Shown: piece after piece, positions 15,863 to 25,498 of the stretch
Position numbering within the stretch: position 1 is the stretch's first letter
Layout of the letters: each line of letters starts with the position of its first letter
NCBI GenBank assembly: GCA_019689975.1
Contig: JADGGK010000009.1
Coordinates: 1-64,000, forward strand
DNA: 64,000 bases
Origin: Pseudolabrys sp.
Lineage (GTDB): Bacteria > Pseudomonadota > Alphaproteobacteria > Rhizobiales > Xanthobacteraceae
Reading direction: 5' to 3'
The notes under the pieces: model-generated
What the model was told of the DNA's origin: nothing
Databases searched by the model: none
The model's input: only the letters and a program-made list of their open reading frames with translations
Translations under genes and position numbers: made by a program

Positions 15863-17809
15863 GTGTCCTGTGCGTGGAGCCTGTTCTTGCCCGAAACCTC
15901 CAAGACCCCTTTGCTCGATCGCGTACGTGTGCCGGCCGACCTCAAAAACCTGTCGGTCGAGCAGCTCAAGCAACTCGCACATGAGTTGCGCGCGGAAACG
16001 ATCGACGCGGTCGCCAAGACAGGTGGCCATCTCGGCGCCGGCCTCGGCGTCGTCGAGCTCACGGTAGCCCTCCACTACGTGTTCGATACTCCCCGGGACA
16101 GGCTGATCTGGGACGTCGGCCATCAGGCCTATCCGCACAAGATCATCACCGGCCGCCGTGATCGCATCCGTACCCTGCGCCAAGGCGGCGGCCTGTCAGG
16201 CTTCACGAAGCGCGCGGAGAGCGAATACGATCCGTTTGGAGCCGCGCATTCGTCGACCTCGATCTCCGCAGGCCTCGGCATGGCGGTCGCGCGCGATCTT
16301 TCCGGCCAAGACCACAATGTCGTGTGCGTGATCGGCGACGGCGCCATGTCGGCCGGTATGGCCTACGAGGCGATGAACAACGCCGGCGCACACAACGAAC
16401 GGCTGATCGTTATACTGAACGACAATGACATGTCGATCGCGCCGCCGGTCGGCGCCATGTCGGCCTATCTCGCGCGGCTGATTTCCGGGCGGACCTACCT
16501 GACCTTGCGCGACATCGGCAAGCAGTTGGCGCACCGCCTGCCCAAGTTCATCGGCGCGAAAGCCGAGCGCGCCGAGGAATTCGCGCGCGGGTTCTGGACC
16601 GGCGGAACCTTGTTCGAAGAACTCGGCTTTTATTATGTCGGTCCGATCGACGGTCACAACCTTGACCACCTGCTGCCGGTGCTCCGCAACGTACGCGATG
16701 CCGAGGTCGGTCCGATACTCGTCCACGTGGTCACGCAAAAAGGGAAAGGCTATCCGCCGGCGGAGACGTCCGCGGACAAATACCACGGCGTCGTCAAGTT
16801 CGACGTGGCAACCGGCGCGCAGTTCAAATCAAAATCGACCGCGCCTCAGTATACGACCGTTTTCGCGCAAAGCCTGATCAAGGAGGCGCGCAAGGATCCG
16901 CGCATCGTCGCGATCACCGCGGCCATGCCCTCCGGAACGGGACTCGATCTTTTCGCCAAGGAGTTCCCCAATCGGTGCTTCGACGTGGGTATCGCCGAAC
17001 AGCATGCGGTCACCTTCGCGGGCGGCCTTGCCGCCGAAGGCTTCAAGCCTTTTGCCGCGATTTATTCGACGTTCCTGCAGCGTGCCTATGATCAGGTGGT
17101 GCACGACATCGCCATCCAACGTCTGCCCGTGCGCTTTGCGATCGATCGCGCCGGTCTGGTCGGGGCCGACGGCCCGACCCACGCCGGCTCCTTCGACGTC
17201 ACCTATCTCGGATGCTTGCCCGGTTTCGTGCTTATGGCCGCCGCCGACGAGGCCGAGCTGGTGCACATGGTGGCGACGCAGGTCGCGATCGATGACCGTC
17301 CGAGTGCGCTGCGTTATCCCCGCGGCGAGGGTTGCGGCGTACCGTTGCCCGCCGAAGGCGTCCCGCTCGAGATCGGCAAGGGACGGGTGCTGCGCGAAGG
17401 CAACAGCGTGGCGCTCTTGTCCTATGGCGCACGCCTCGGCGAGTGCCTGAAGGCGGCCGACGAACTGAAGACGCTAGGGCTTTCGACCACCGTTGCCGAC
17501 GCACGTTTTGCCAAGCCGCTCGATACCGAACTGCTGCTGCGGCTGGCGCGCGAGCACGAGGTGCTGATCACCATCGAAGAGGGCGCCATTGGCGGCTTCG
17601 GCGCGCATGTCCTGCAGACGCTCGCGGAGCACGGCATTCTTGATCGCGGCCTGAAGGTACGCGCCATGGTGCTTCCGGACGTCTTCATCGACCAGGACAC
17701 GCCGGCCGCCATGTACGCCAAGGCCGGGCTCGACGCCCGCGGTATCGTCGCCAAGGTGTTCGAGGCGCTGGGCAAGGATGCGGCCGAGGCGACGATAATG
17801 CGGGCTTGA
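15863..17809 (+). CDS. dxs: 1-deoxy-D-xylulose-5-phosphate synthase
   Basis: DXS condenses pyruvate and glyceraldehyde-3-phosphate, the first step of the MEP isoprenoid pathway, using thiamine diphosphate. The 648-aa frame has [17 protein letters not shown], the ThDP/Mg motif [20 protein letters not shown], the transketolase-like pyrimidine domain with [16 protein letters not shown], and a C-terminal transketolase domain. The start is uncertain: GTG 15863, or TTG 15887, which would give the more typical N-terminus [19 protein letters not shown]. It lies 90 bp after xseB and 13 bp before tlyA. Confidence 0.97.
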   Translation: MSCAWSLFLPETSKTPLLDRVRVPADLKNLSVEQLKQLAHELRAETIDAVAKTGGHLGAGLGVVELTVALHYVFDTPRDRLIWDVGHQAYPHKIITGRRDRIRTLRQGGGLSGFTKRAESEYDPFGAAHSSTSISAGLGMAVARDLSGQDHNVVCVIGDGAMSAGMAYEAMNNAGAHNERLIVILNDNDMSIAPPVGAMSAYLARLISGRTYLTLRDIGKQLAHRLPKFIGAKAERAEEFARGFWTGGTLFEELGFYYVGPIDGHNLDHLLPVLRNVRDAEVGPILVHVVTQKGKGYPPAETSADKYHGVVKFDVATGAQFKSKSTAPQYTTVFAQSLIKEARKDPRIVAITAAMPSGTGLDLFAKEFPNRCFDVGIAEQHAVTFAGGLAAEGFKPFAAIYSTFLQRAYDQVVHDIAIQRLPVRFAIDRAGLVGADGPTHAGSFDVTYLGCLPGFVLMAAADEAELVHMVATQVAIDDRPSALRYPRGEGCGVPLPAEGVPLEIGKGRVLREGNSVALLSYGARLGECLKAADELKTLGLSTTVADARFAKPLDTELLLRLAREHEVLITIEEGAIGGFGAHVLQTLAEHGILDRGLKVRAMVLPDVFIDQDTPAAMYAKAGLDARGIVAKVFEALGKDAAEATIMRA

Positions 17810-17822
17810 CGACCCTGACCAC

Positions 17823-18575
17823 GTGCCGAAGCACGAACGCATTGACCGCTTGCTTGTCGCGCGCGGGCTGTTCGACAGCCGCACCAAGGCGCAGGCCGCG
17901 ATCGCGGCGGGATTGGTGGCCGCCGACGGCGTGGTCGTGCGTAAGGCGTCCGCGGAAGTCGCAATCGACTCTCTGCTCAGCGCCGCGCTCGCGCACCCCT
18001 ACGTGTCGCGGGGCGGCGTGAAGCTCGCCGCGGCTCTCGACAGTTTCGGTTTCGCGCCGAAAGGGCGCGTCTGCCTCGACGTCGGCGCCTCTACCGGAGG
18101 CTTCACGCAGGTGCTGCTGGAACGCGGCGCGCGGCGCGTTTACGCCGTCGACGTGGGATGGGGGCAGCTGCACAAATCGCTGCGCGAGAGGGATGACGTC
18201 ATCGTTTGGGAGAAGACCGATATCCGGTCGCTCCCCGCCGAACGACCGGATATCTATCCTGATCTGGTCACGATCGACGTGAGCTTCATTTCGCTCAAAC
18301 AGGTATTGCCGGCCGCTCTGTCGTTGACAAGAGCGCCGGCGCAGCTCGTCGCGCTGATCAAGCCGCAGTTCGAAGCGGGGCGCACCGCGCTCAGAAAGGG
18401 AATCGTGCGCGATCCCGCGATTCACGCGGCAGTGTGCCGCGACATCGCCGATTTCGTCGCCTCGCTCGGTTGGCACGTTGCGGGCACCATCCCGTCTCCG
18501 ATCCCGGGCGGCGACGGAAACGCGGAATTTCTGCTTGGCGCCGAACGCGTCGCGGGCGACCGCCCGCCGGCGTGA
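17823..18575 (+). CDS. tlyA: TlyA family rRNA (cytidine-2'-O)-methyltransferase
   Basis: A 250-aa TlyA/hemolysin-A-type protein. The N-terminal S4 RNA-binding domain (ERIDRLLVARGLFDSRTKAQAAIAAGLV, residues 5-32) is followed by an FtsJ-like SAM methyltransferase with motif I CLDVGASTGGFTQVLLERGA (about 83-102) and DLVTIDVSFISLKQVLP. TlyA proteins 2'-O-methylate cytidines of 16S and/or 23S rRNA. The start is GTG. It is co-directional with dxs at 13-bp spacing. Confidence 0.93.
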   Translation: MPKHERIDRLLVARGLFDSRTKAQAAIAAGLVAADGVVVRKASAEVAIDSLLSAALAHPYVSRGGVKLAAALDSFGFAPKGRVCLDVGASTGGFTQVLLERGARRVYAVDVGWGQLHKSLRERDDVIVWEKTDIRSLPAERPDIYPDLVTIDVSFISLKQVLPAALSLTRAPAQLVALIKPQFEAGRTALRKGIVRDPAIHAAVCRDIADFVASLGWHVAGTIPSPIPGGDGNAEFLLGAERVAGDRPPA

Positions 18576-18632
18576 CGGCGGCTGCCGCGCGGCCGGACGC
18601 AGTCCCGGCGCGGCGAGGACGAACCAACTCCG

Positions 18633-19490
18633 TCAACGAAAATCGTAGTCGCCCCAGCGGTCGCGCCACATCTTTTCGCCGATGGTGCAAGAGATGCGCG
18701 GCGCCGCCGCCGAAACGGGAATTTTGCGCGCCTCGTCGGACCGCCGTGCGACCTCCAACACCAGCTTCGTGCGTATGGCATCGATGAATTGCGCGCGATC
18801 GCGGATCGGTATCACGAAGGCTCCCGGTCCGCCGATCACGCAATCCTCATAGTACATGTCGAGGTTCTCGATATCCATCATTCCCGTCGGCCGCTTGAGC
18901 ATGATCGGCAGACCGTTGATGGTGACGCCCGATGCCACGACGTCGTCGCGCATCGGCGCGACCGGTGGTCCGCTATTGTTCGGGCCGTCTCCGGATATGT
19001 CGATCACGCGACGCGAGCCGCGATAGGCGCCCTTGCCGAACAAACCCTTTGCGAAACGCAGGCCGCCGCTGATCGACGTCCGTGTGGCGCGCCGGTAGGG
19101 AGCCCGGCCGAGTTCGGCCGCCACCGCGTCGGCGGCTTCCGGGCCATCGATCAGGCGCCACGGCATGACGATCTTCTGATCGAACTCGCCGGCCCACTCG
19201 ATATAGGTGATTGCGATCCTGCCGTAGGGGCCCTGGCGCAATGCGGAGAGAAATTCCTTCGACGTCAGCGCGAGACGGTAGCCTTCGCGTTGCAGCGCCT
19301 GTTCGTCGGGATCCATCGAATAGGAGACATCGACCGCCAGGACCAATTCGATATCAACGGGGATTGCCTCGATCTGCGTTTGCGCATGCGAGGCGGTGAC
19401 CGATGCGGCCAAGGCGGTGAAGGTCAGGGTGGCTGCGAATGCCAACCTGCCCAGGATATCCGGGAAATTGAAACGATCGCTGCGCCCCAT
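18633..19490 (-). CDS. DUF1194 (von Willebrand A-like) exported protein
   Basis: A 285-aa protein with an N-terminal hydrophobic signal segment (LAFAATLTFTALAASVTASHAQ) and a vWA-like fold. The MIDAS motif is ELVLAVDVSYSMD (D-x-S-x-S, about residues 50-56), with a second DISGDGPNNSG strand. DUF1194 proteins are common in Hyphomicrobiales and have no established function. Metal-dependent protein binding in the periplasm is a fair inference. It is a single minus-strand gene, convergent with tlyA and 40 bp downstream of ribB on the same strand. Confidence 0.9.
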   Translation of the reverse strand: MGRSDRFNFPDILGRLAFAATLTFTALAASVTASHAQTQIEAIPVDIELVLAVDVSYSMDPDEQALQREGYRLALTSKEFLSALRQGPYGRIAITYIEWAGEFDQKIVMPWRLIDGPEAADAVAAELGRAPYRRATRTSISGGLRFAKGLFGKGAYRGSRRVIDISGDGPNNSGPPVAPMRDDVVASGVTINGLPIMLKRPTGMMDIENLDMYYEDCVIGGPGAFVIPIRDRAQFIDAIRTKLVLEVARRSDEARKIPVSAAAPRISCTIGEKMWRDRWGDYDFR

Positions 19491-19530
19491 GCTGCGAATA
19501 TTGGCGCGACGCGGCGGCTAAATAAAGGCA

Positions 19531-20622
19531 TCAACCGTCGATCGGTTCGGTATCGACGATCTCGATGCCGAAACCGCTCAGACCGACATAGGTCCGTTGG
19601 CTGGACGTGAGCAGGCGGATCGACGAAATGCCGAGATCCTTGAGGATCTGCGCGCCGAGCCCGATTTCGCGCCACTGACGCGAGCGCGCCGCTTCCGTGC
19701 TGGTCGCCCCGTCGTGGGGAATTTCCAAGACCGGCACGCCGGCGGTGCCGTCGCGCAGATAGACGATGACGCCGCGGCCGGCCTGTCTGAAACGCGCCAA
19801 GGCCGCGCGGATCGGTTTGGCTCCCCCGAATACGTCGCCGACGACGTCCGCGCGATGCAGGCGCGCCGGGACGTCGCGGCCATCCCCGAGATCGCCGAAC
19901 ACGAAGGCCATATGGTGGACGCGGTCGAAAGGGGTCACGAATGCATAGCCCTTGAGCGGACCGATCTCCGATGCCAGCGAGAATTCGCCGACGCGCTCGA
20001 CCAGCTTGTCGCGGACCTGTCGATAGGCGATGAGGTCGGCGATCGAGATGTGGACGAAACCGTGTCTCTTGGCGAAGGACGCCACGTCCGGCCCCCGCAT
20101 GACCGATCCATCATCGTTCATCAGTTCGGCAAGCACGCCGACCGGGGGCAGACCGGCAAGGCGGCAGAGATCGACGCAGGCCTCCGTATGGCCCGAACGC
20201 ATCAATACGCCTCCCTGGCGCGCGACCAGGGGAAACACGTGCCCGGGACGGACGAAATCGGCGGCACCGCTGTTGTCATTGGCCAATGCGCGCACGGTAT
20301 TACAGCGTTCTTCGGCCGAGATACCGGTGGTCAGACCGTGGCGAACGTCGACCGAAACGGTGAACGCCGTTCCGAGTGGCGCATCGTTTTCCGCCACCAT
20401 CGGATCGAGATGCAGCCTGCGCGCCACTTCGCCGCCGAGCGGCGCGCATACGATGCCGGACGTGTGACGGATGATGAAGGCCATCTTTTCCGGCGTGCAG
20501 AGCGATGCGGCCACGAACAAATCGCCCTCATTCTCGCGGTCGTCGTCATCGGTCACGACCACGATTTCGCCCTGAGCGAAGGCCTTGACGGCGGCGTCGA
20601 CGCGGCTGCGGCTGTCGGACAC
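19531..20622 (-). CDS. ribB: 3,4-dihydroxy-2-butanone-4-phosphate synthase with degenerate RibA-like domain
   Basis: A 363-aa bifunctional-length riboflavin enzyme. The N-terminal RibB domain is intact: VVTDDDDRENEGDLFVAA (acidic loop, about residues 22-39), FIIRHTSGIVCAPL, RPGHVFPLVARQGGVLMRSGHTEACVDL. It converts ribulose-5-phosphate to the four-carbon precursor of riboflavin. The C-terminal half aligns with GTP cyclohydrolase II but lacks the three zinc cysteines: at the expected ECLTGDVFGSxRCDC-like place it reads HRADVVGDVFGGAKPIR. It should therefore be inactive as RibA, a pattern known for alphaproteobacterial RibBA-like proteins. It is 3 bp downstream of aroC. Confidence 0.93.
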   Translation of the reverse strand: MSDSRSRVDAAVKAFAQGEIVVVTDDDDRENEGDLFVAASLCTPEKMAFIIRHTSGIVCAPLGGEVARRLHLDPMVAENDAPLGTAFTVSVDVRHGLTTGISAEERCNTVRALANDNSGAADFVRPGHVFPLVARQGGVLMRSGHTEACVDLCRLAGLPPVGVLAELMNDDGSVMRGPDVASFAKRHGFVHISIADLIAYRQVRDKLVERVGEFSLASEIGPLKGYAFVTPFDRVHHMAFVFGDLGDGRDVPARLHRADVVGDVFGGAKPIRAALARFRQAGRGVIVYLRDGTAGVPVLEIPHDGATSTEAARSRQWREIGLGAQILKDLGISSIRLLTSSQRTYVGLSGFGIEIVDTEPIDG

Positions 20623-20625
20623 GGA

Positions 20626-21765
20626 TTATCCCACGCGCGGCTCGGATCCCCTGGGCGGGAACGGCCAGGCCGTGCCCTCGCCCACCTGTCCGCGATGCAT
20701 CAGATAATGGTCCGCAAGCACGCACGCCACCATGGCCTCGCCGATGGGAACTGCGCGAATCCCGACACAGGGATCGTGCCGGCCCGTGGTGACGATCTCC
20801 GTATCGCGGCCGAATTTGTCGACGGTCCTCCTCGGGATGCGGATCGAGGAGGTGGGCTTGACCGCAAAACGCGCGACGATCGGCTGGCCGGTCGATATGC
20901 CGCCGAGAATCCCGCCGGCGTGGTTCGACAGGAAGACGGGTTTCCCGTCATTGCCCATTCGCATCTCGTCGGCATTGTCCTCGCCGGACATCGATGCGGT
21001 GGCAAAACCGTCGCCGATCTCGACGCCCTTGACCGCGTTGATTCCCATCAGCGCGGCGGCGAGATCTCCATCAAGCTTGGCATAGATCGGCGCACCGAGC
21101 CCGGCCGGCACGCCTTCCGCCACGATCTCGATAACCGCGCCGCAGGACGATCCCGCCTTGCGCACGCCGTCGAGATAGTCGGCAAAGAACTCGGCTTGCT
21201 TCGCATCCGGACAGAAGAACGGATTCTTTGTCACCTCGTTCCAATCCCACCGCGCCCGATCGATCTTGTGCGGACCCATCTGCACCAAGGCACCTCGGAC
21301 CAGCAGGCCCGGCACGATCTTGCGCGCGATGGCGCCGGCGGCGACGCGGGCTGCCGTCTCGCGCGCGGATGCGCGACCGCCGCCGCGGTAATCATGGATG
21401 CCGTATTTCACGTCGTAGGTGTAGCCGGCGTGGCCGGGGCGGTACTTGTCCTTGATCGCGGAATAATCCTTGGGGCGCTGATCGACGTTCTCGATGATGA
21501 GCATGATCGGCGCGCCGGTGGTCACCTGTCGGCCGGTGGTTTCGTCGGTGAAAACCCCCGACATGATCTTCACGCGGTCCGGCTCCTGACGCTGGGTGGT
21601 GAAACGGGACTGTCCGGGCCTGCGGCGATCGAGCTCGCGCTGGATATCCTCCACGGTCAGCGCGATGCGCGGCGGGCAACCGTCGACGACGCAGCCGATC
21701 GCCGGCCCGTGGCTTTCGCCGAAGCTGGTGAACCGGAAAAGCCGGCCGAAGGTGTTGAACGACAT
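20626..21765 (-). CDS. aroC: Chorismate synthase
   Basis: A 379-aa enzyme making chorismate from 5-enolpyruvylshikimate-3-phosphate with reduced FMN, the last step of the shikimate pathway. Signatures: [21 protein letters not shown] (residues 12-32), [57 protein letters not shown], and HPDPCVG-like ending [18 protein letters not shown]. Full length. It is followed by ribB (3 bp) and preceded by fabI at 340 bp. Confidence 0.98.
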   Translation of the reverse strand: MSFNTFGRLFRFTSFGESHGPAIGCVVDGCPPRIALTVEDIQRELDRRRPGQSRFTTQRQEPDRVKIMSGVFTDETTGRQVTTGAPIMLIIENVDQRPKDYSAIKDKYRPGHAGYTYDVKYGIHDYRGGGRASARETAARVAAGAIARKIVPGLLVRGALVQMGPHKIDRARWDWNEVTKNPFFCPDAKQAEFFADYLDGVRKAGSSCGAVIEIVAEGVPAGLGAPIYAKLDGDLAAALMGINAVKGVEIGDGFATASMSGEDNADEMRMGNDGKPVFLSNHAGGILGGISTGQPIVARFAVKPTSSIRIPRRTVDKFGRDTEIVTTGRHDPCVGIRAVPIGEAMVACVLADHYLMHRGQVGEGTAWPFPPRGSEPRVG

Positions 21766-22107
21766 GTCAATGGCGTAGCGCGCGCCTTTGCCGGGGTCAA
21801 ATAAGCGGAGCGCCGGCCGAACGGGTCAAGCCGGGCCCGGTCCAGTGGATGCGCCTGCCGCCGGCGACACGGGCCGATGCGGCGGCTGCCACGCCCGCGG
21901 CGTTCGAGACGCACCCGACCGAAGGCAGCGGGAAGCACGGCGAGGGCGGTCGCAAAACCTGTCCCGCCGCTGGCGTCGACTCGCCCCGTCCGGTTTTTGG
22001 CCCCTTGCCAAGCGAAGATCCGGATACGCGCCTCGGGGACCCGACCGTCAAGGCAACGGAACGGTTCCCGCCCGGGGGTGTTCCTTGCGCCGCGCTGCGC
22101 GTGCGTC
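21766..22107. other. 342-bp aroC-fabI intergenic region
   Basis: Nothing convincing on either strand, only G+C-rich shadow frames. It should contain the aroC promoter and the fabI transcription end, but I see no clear terminator hairpin or promoter hexamers. Confidence 0.4.
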
Positions 22108-22923
22108 TCAATCGTCGACGGAAATGTCGGGAGCGTCGGGCCGCTTGATGCCGACGATATGATAGCCGGCATCGACATGGTGGATCTCGCCCGTCACCCC
22201 GCTCGACAGGTCGGAGAGAAAATACACGCCCGTTCTGCCCACGTCCTCCAGCGTGACGTTGCGCCGCAACGGCGTGTTATATTCATTCCACTTGAGAATA
22301 TAGCGGAAGTCGCCGATGCCGGAAGCCGCGAGCGTCTTGATCGGGCCCGACGAGATGGCGTTGACGCGGATGTTCTTGATCCCGAGATCGGCGGCCAAAT
22401 ACCGTACCGAGGCCTCCAGCGCCGCTTTGGCAAGGCCCATCACGTTGTAGTGGGGCATCCATTTTTCGGCACCGTAATAGGTCAGCGTCAGCAGCGAGCC
22501 CCCGTTGAGCATGAGCTTTTCGGCGCGCTGGGCGACGGCCGTGAACGAGTAGCAACTCACCACCATCGTCTTGATGAAATTGTCGACGGTGGTGTCGATG
22601 TAGCGGCCGTCGAGCTGGTCCTTGTCGGAGAACGCGATGGCATGCAGCACGAAATCAAGCGAACCCCAGGCCTTGTGCACGGCGGCAAACACCGCGTCGA
22701 GCGTGGCCGGTTCGGTGACGTCGCAATGGCCGACCACCAGTCCGTCGACCTCTTCCGCCAGCGGTTCGACCCGTTTCTTGATCGCCTCGCCTTGGTAGGT
22801 GAAGGCGAGGTCGGCGCCGTGGTCGCGGCACGCGCGCGCTATGCCCCAGGCGATCGAGCGGTTATTGGCGACGCCCATGATCAACCCGCGTTTGCCGCGC
22901 ATCAAGTTGGAAACTTCCGGCAT
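22108..22923 (-). CDS. fabI: Enoyl-[acyl-carrier-protein] reductase (NADH)
   Basis: A 271-aa FabI that reduces enoyl-ACP in type II fatty acid synthesis. It has the SDR-like MGVANNRSIAWGIARAC motif (residues 16-32), AIAFSDKDQLDG, the catalytic Y-x6-K in YYGAEKWMPHYNVMGLAKAAL (Y159, K166, with accessory Y149), and ISSGPIKTLAASGI. ATG 22923 gives the usual N-terminus; ATG 22947 would add eight residues. This is the triclosan-target family. It is transcribed away from the sigma-factor gene that starts at 23106. Confidence 0.97.
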   Translation of the reverse strand: MPEVSNLMRGKRGLIMGVANNRSIAWGIARACRDHGADLAFTYQGEAIKKRVEPLAEEVDGLVVGHCDVTEPATLDAVFAAVHKAWGSLDFVLHAIAFSDKDQLDGRYIDTTVDNFIKTMVVSCYSFTAVAQRAEKLMLNGGSLLTLTYYGAEKWMPHYNVMGLAKAALEASVRYLAADLGIKNIRVNAISSGPIKTLAASGIGDFRYILKWNEYNTPLRRNVTLEDVGRTGVYFLSDLSSGVTGEIHHVDAGYHIVGIKRPDAPDISVDD

Positions 22924-23033
22924 CACTGACCCATCTCGGCCGGGCACATGCCGGCCGCCTCCCTATGGCACAGGGTGTTGAGGCCAGCAAGCAAAGCCGC
23001 GGCGAACGGACCCGCCCGACCCATTCGATTCGG

Positions 23034-23058
23034 GGAATATGTTTGGAATCGGGGGGTT
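23034..23058 (+). promoter_or_regulatory. Candidate ECF-type promoter before the sigma-factor gene
   Basis: GGAAT (23034-23038), 16 bp, then GGTT (23055-23058). This is close to the GGAAC-N16/17-CGTT consensus of EcfG-type and other ECF promoters and stands 48 bp before the proposed TTG start. It would fit autoregulation of the sigma/anti-sigma pair. Both hexamer-like parts deviate by one base. Confidence 0.35.
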
Positions 23059-23105
23059 CTCATGGCAACTGGCTGGCGACGAAACGCGCGACCGAGGAGA
23101 GCCGT

Positions 23106-23597
23106 TTGCCCACGTTCCGGCAGAAAGTCGAGGCGACAATTCCCGCGCTTCGCCGCTATGCCAGGGCGCTCACGCGGGACGCCGATGTGGCCGACGACCT
23201 GGTACAGGACACGCTGGTCCGAGCCCTGCGTTCGGAGCACCTGTTCCAGGGCGACGAGGTTCGGAGCTGGCTCTATACGATCCTCACCAACCTCAACCGC
23301 AACCGGCTGCGCGCCCTGGCCCGTCGTCCGTCGCTGTCCCCGATCGACGACAGTGACGCGCCGGCTTTCGCCGGACCCGAATCGGGCGGACGCGATATCG
23401 AACGGGCACTGGCCACGTTGGTCGAGGACCAACGCAATGCCCTGCTGCTGGTCGTACTCGAGGGCCTCACCTATCGCGAGGTCGCGGAGGTGCAAGGAGT
23501 CCCGATCGGAACCGTGATGTCGCGTCTGGCGCGTGCCCGCGCGCAGATCAGGTCGTTTTTAGACGGCGGGCGCCCCGCGCTACGCCGCGTGAAATGA
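23106..23597 (+). CDS. ECF-type RNA polymerase sigma factor
   Basis: A 163-aa sigma-70 family ECF factor. Region 2 is ALTRDADVADDLVQDTLVRAL...RSWLYTILTNLNRNRLR (residues about 20-70). Region 4 is LATLVEDQRNALLLVVLEGLTYREVAEVQGVPIGTVMSRLARARAQI (about 105-150). The start was set at TTG 23106 because a good GAGGAGAG Shine-Dalgarno (about 23093-23100) lies 5 bp upstream and homologous sequence begins there; longer in-frame starts lack this. It is followed after 15 bp by the anti-sigma gene, the usual operon for an extracytoplasmic stress response. The regulon is unknown. Confidence 0.9.
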   Translation: MPTFRQKVEATIPALRRYARALTRDADVADDLVQDTLVRALRSEHLFQGDEVRSWLYTILTNLNRNRLRALARRPSLSPIDDSDAPAFAGPESGGRDIERALATLVEDQRNALLLVVLEGLTYREVAEVQGVPIGTVMSRLARARAQIRSFLDGGRPALRRVK

Positions 23598-23612
23598 AGG
23601 ACAGGTGCACCG

Positions 23613-24404
23613 ATGACCGACCACCGATCCGGCGTGACAGAGGAAGAATTGCACGCTTATGTCGACGGAGAACTTCCGGCTGATCGCCGCGAAGCGGTCG
23701 CCGCCTGGCTTGCCGATCATCCCGAGCAGGCGGCGATCGTGTCCGCCTGGCGTGCCCAGGCGGAAGCCATTCGCGCCCGTTTCGGCAGCGTTGCCGATGA
23801 ACCGGTGCCCGCGCGCCTGGCGATCGACAGGGTCATGCGCAACGGCGGCGTGAGCCGGCGCATGGTGGCGGCGATCGCCGGCGCGGCAGCGATCGTCGCC
23901 TTCATCATCGGCGGCGGCGCGGGTTGGATGGCGCGCGGCGCCTCGGTGATGCCGAGAAACGCCGGCGCATTCACCGCCGACGCGCTGGAAGCCCACAAGC
24001 TCTACGTGGTCGAGGTGCGCCATCCGGTTGAAGTACCGGGCGACGAACGCGCCCACATGACCCAATGGCTGACGAAGCGGCTCGGTTACCAGCAGCGCAT
24101 CCCCGATCTCGGCGTCATCGGCCTGAAGCTGGTCGGCGCCCGGCTCCTGCCGGGGCCGGACGGGGCCGCGGCGTTCTACATGTATGAAGATGCCAACGGC
24201 GATCGTTACACGCTTTACAGCTCGCGCGTTCGAATCGGCGATACCGCGCTGCGTTTCCACGGCGGGAAAAATTCGGCCGCATTCTATTGGGTCGACAATG
24301 GCGTCGGCTATGCGGTGAGCGGACCGGACGACCGCGACAAACTCGAGCGGATAACCCGGCAGATCTACGAGCAGATCGAGCCGAACGGCCCGCGCAAGTC
24401 GTGA
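23613..24404 (+). CDS. Membrane anti-sigma factor
   Basis: A 263-aa protein. The cytosolic N-terminus has the anti-sigma layout VTEEELHAYVDGELPADRREAVAAWLADHPEQAA (residues 8-41). A single transmembrane helix MVAAIAGAAAIVAFIIGGGAGWMA lies near 86-109, followed by a roughly 155-residue periplasmic domain. The H-x3-C-x2-C zinc motif of ZAS-type anti-sigma factors is absent, so it is not a redox-type anti-sigma. It should sequester the sigma factor encoded 15 bp upstream and release it on an envelope signal (inference). The periplasmic part (YVVEVRHPVEVPGDERAHMTQWLTKRLG) is shared by many rhizobial anti-sigma proteins. Confidence 0.85.
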   Translation: MTDHRSGVTEEELHAYVDGELPADRREAVAAWLADHPEQAAIVSAWRAQAEAIRARFGSVADEPVPARLAIDRVMRNGGVSRRMVAAIAGAAAIVAFIIGGGAGWMARGASVMPRNAGAFTADALEAHKLYVVEVRHPVEVPGDERAHMTQWLTKRLGYQQRIPDLGVIGLKLVGARLLPGPDGAAAFYMYEDANGDRYTLYSSRVRIGDTALRFHGGKNSAAFYWVDNGVGYAVSGPDDRDKLERITRQIYEQIEPNGPRKS

Positions 24405-24415
24405 CGCGTCCCGCC

Positions 24416-25396
24416 TCAGCCCAGGTGGCCGCGCGGGTCGTAGGGCTTCTTGTCGCGCCAGATTTTCATCAGCGCTTTGAGATCGTCGTCGGAGCCCGGC
24501 GGTAGTACGATCCGTACCGTCGCCAGCAGGTCCCCTACGCCGCCTTTGGTCTTGAGACCCTTGCCCCTGAGGCGAAAGGTGCGACCTGAACTGGTGCCCG
24601 GCGGGATCGCCAGTTCGACCGCGCCGTCAAGGGTGGGCACGCGTACCTTGCCGCCGAGCACGGCCTCATAGAGAGTTACCGGTAGATCGAGCCGCAGGTC
24701 GCTGCCGTCGGGCTTGAACAAGGGATGCGGCGCGACGTTGACCGTGATCAGCGCATCGCCCGCTTTGCCTCTCGCGCTCGGCCAACCCTGCCCCTTGAGC
24801 CTGATGGTCTGACCGCTGGCGATGCCGGCGGGAATCTTGACGTCCACCTCCTTGCCGGTGGGCAGGTGCACGCGTGCGGTGGTGCCGCGCGCGGCCTCGG
24901 GCAGCGTGATGGTTATGGCCGCCTGCAGATCCTGTCCGGTTGCGGTCTCGGCGAAGTCCTCGGCTTCGAACGTGCCGCCGAAGCCGCGCGCGCCGCGCGC
25001 CGCGCCGCCGAACATGCCGCGCAACAGATCTTCGAAGGGTCCCGTGCCGAATCCGGACCCGCGGCTTGAGCGCTGGAAGCCGTCGGGGCCGAAGCTGAAG
25101 CTCTCGAAATGCATCCCGCCCGGTGAAAATCCCCCGGGGCGAGCGCTGAAACCTTCGAATCCTTGGAAACGGGGCTTGCCCTCGGCGTCGATCTCGCCGC
25201 GATCAAATGCCTGGCGTTTCCTGGCATCGCCGAGGATCTCATAGGCGGCGTTGAGTTCCGCGAAGCGCGAGGCTGCCTTGGGATCGTGCTTGTTGGCGTC
25301 CGGATGCAGCCGCTTGGCAAGCTTGCGATAGGCCCGCTTGATCTCCTCTTCGGTCGCGGTCTTCGATACCCCCAGAATGTCGTAGGGGTTGCGCAT
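24416..25396 (-). CDS. J-domain co-chaperone with DnaJ C-terminal domains (CbpA-like)
   Basis: A 326-aa type II DnaJ-like protein. The J-domain is MRNPYDILGVSKTATEEEIKRAYRKLAKRLHPDANKHDP (HPD present, residues 1-65). It is followed by a Gly/Phe-rich linker (residues about 75-145) and the C-terminal beta-sandwich substrate-binding domains. There is no Cys-rich zinc domain, which separates it from DnaJ proper. It stimulates DnaK ATPase and binds unfolded protein. The ATG at 25396 is chosen because the canonical J-domain starts there. It is convergent with the anti-sigma gene. Confidence 0.93.
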   Translation of the reverse strand: MRNPYDILGVSKTATEEEIKRAYRKLAKRLHPDANKHDPKAASRFAELNAAYEILGDARKRQAFDRGEIDAEGKPRFQGFEGFSARPGGFSPGGMHFESFSFGPDGFQRSSRGSGFGTGPFEDLLRGMFGGAARGARGFGGTFEAEDFAETATGQDLQAAITITLPEAARGTTARVHLPTGKEVDVKIPAGIASGQTIRLKGQGWPSARGKAGDALITVNVAPHPLFKPDGSDLRLDLPVTLYEAVLGGKVRVPTLDGAVELAIPPGTSSGRTFRLRGKGLKTKGGVGDLLATVRIVLPPGSDDDLKALMKIWRDKKPYDPRGHLG

Positions 25397-25498
25397 CGGT
25401 CTCCGCTCCGTGAAAATCCCCAGCCGCCGAAGACATCGGCGCCTCACGCGGTCAATGTGGGGTTCGACCGCAGCGGATGCAACGCGGGCAGGTCGACC

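Noticed and set aside
19597-21804. 735-codon plus-strand open frame opposite ribB and aroC
   Set aside because: Antisense shadow of two well-conserved enzymes, with Arg/Asp/His-rich text and no family motif.
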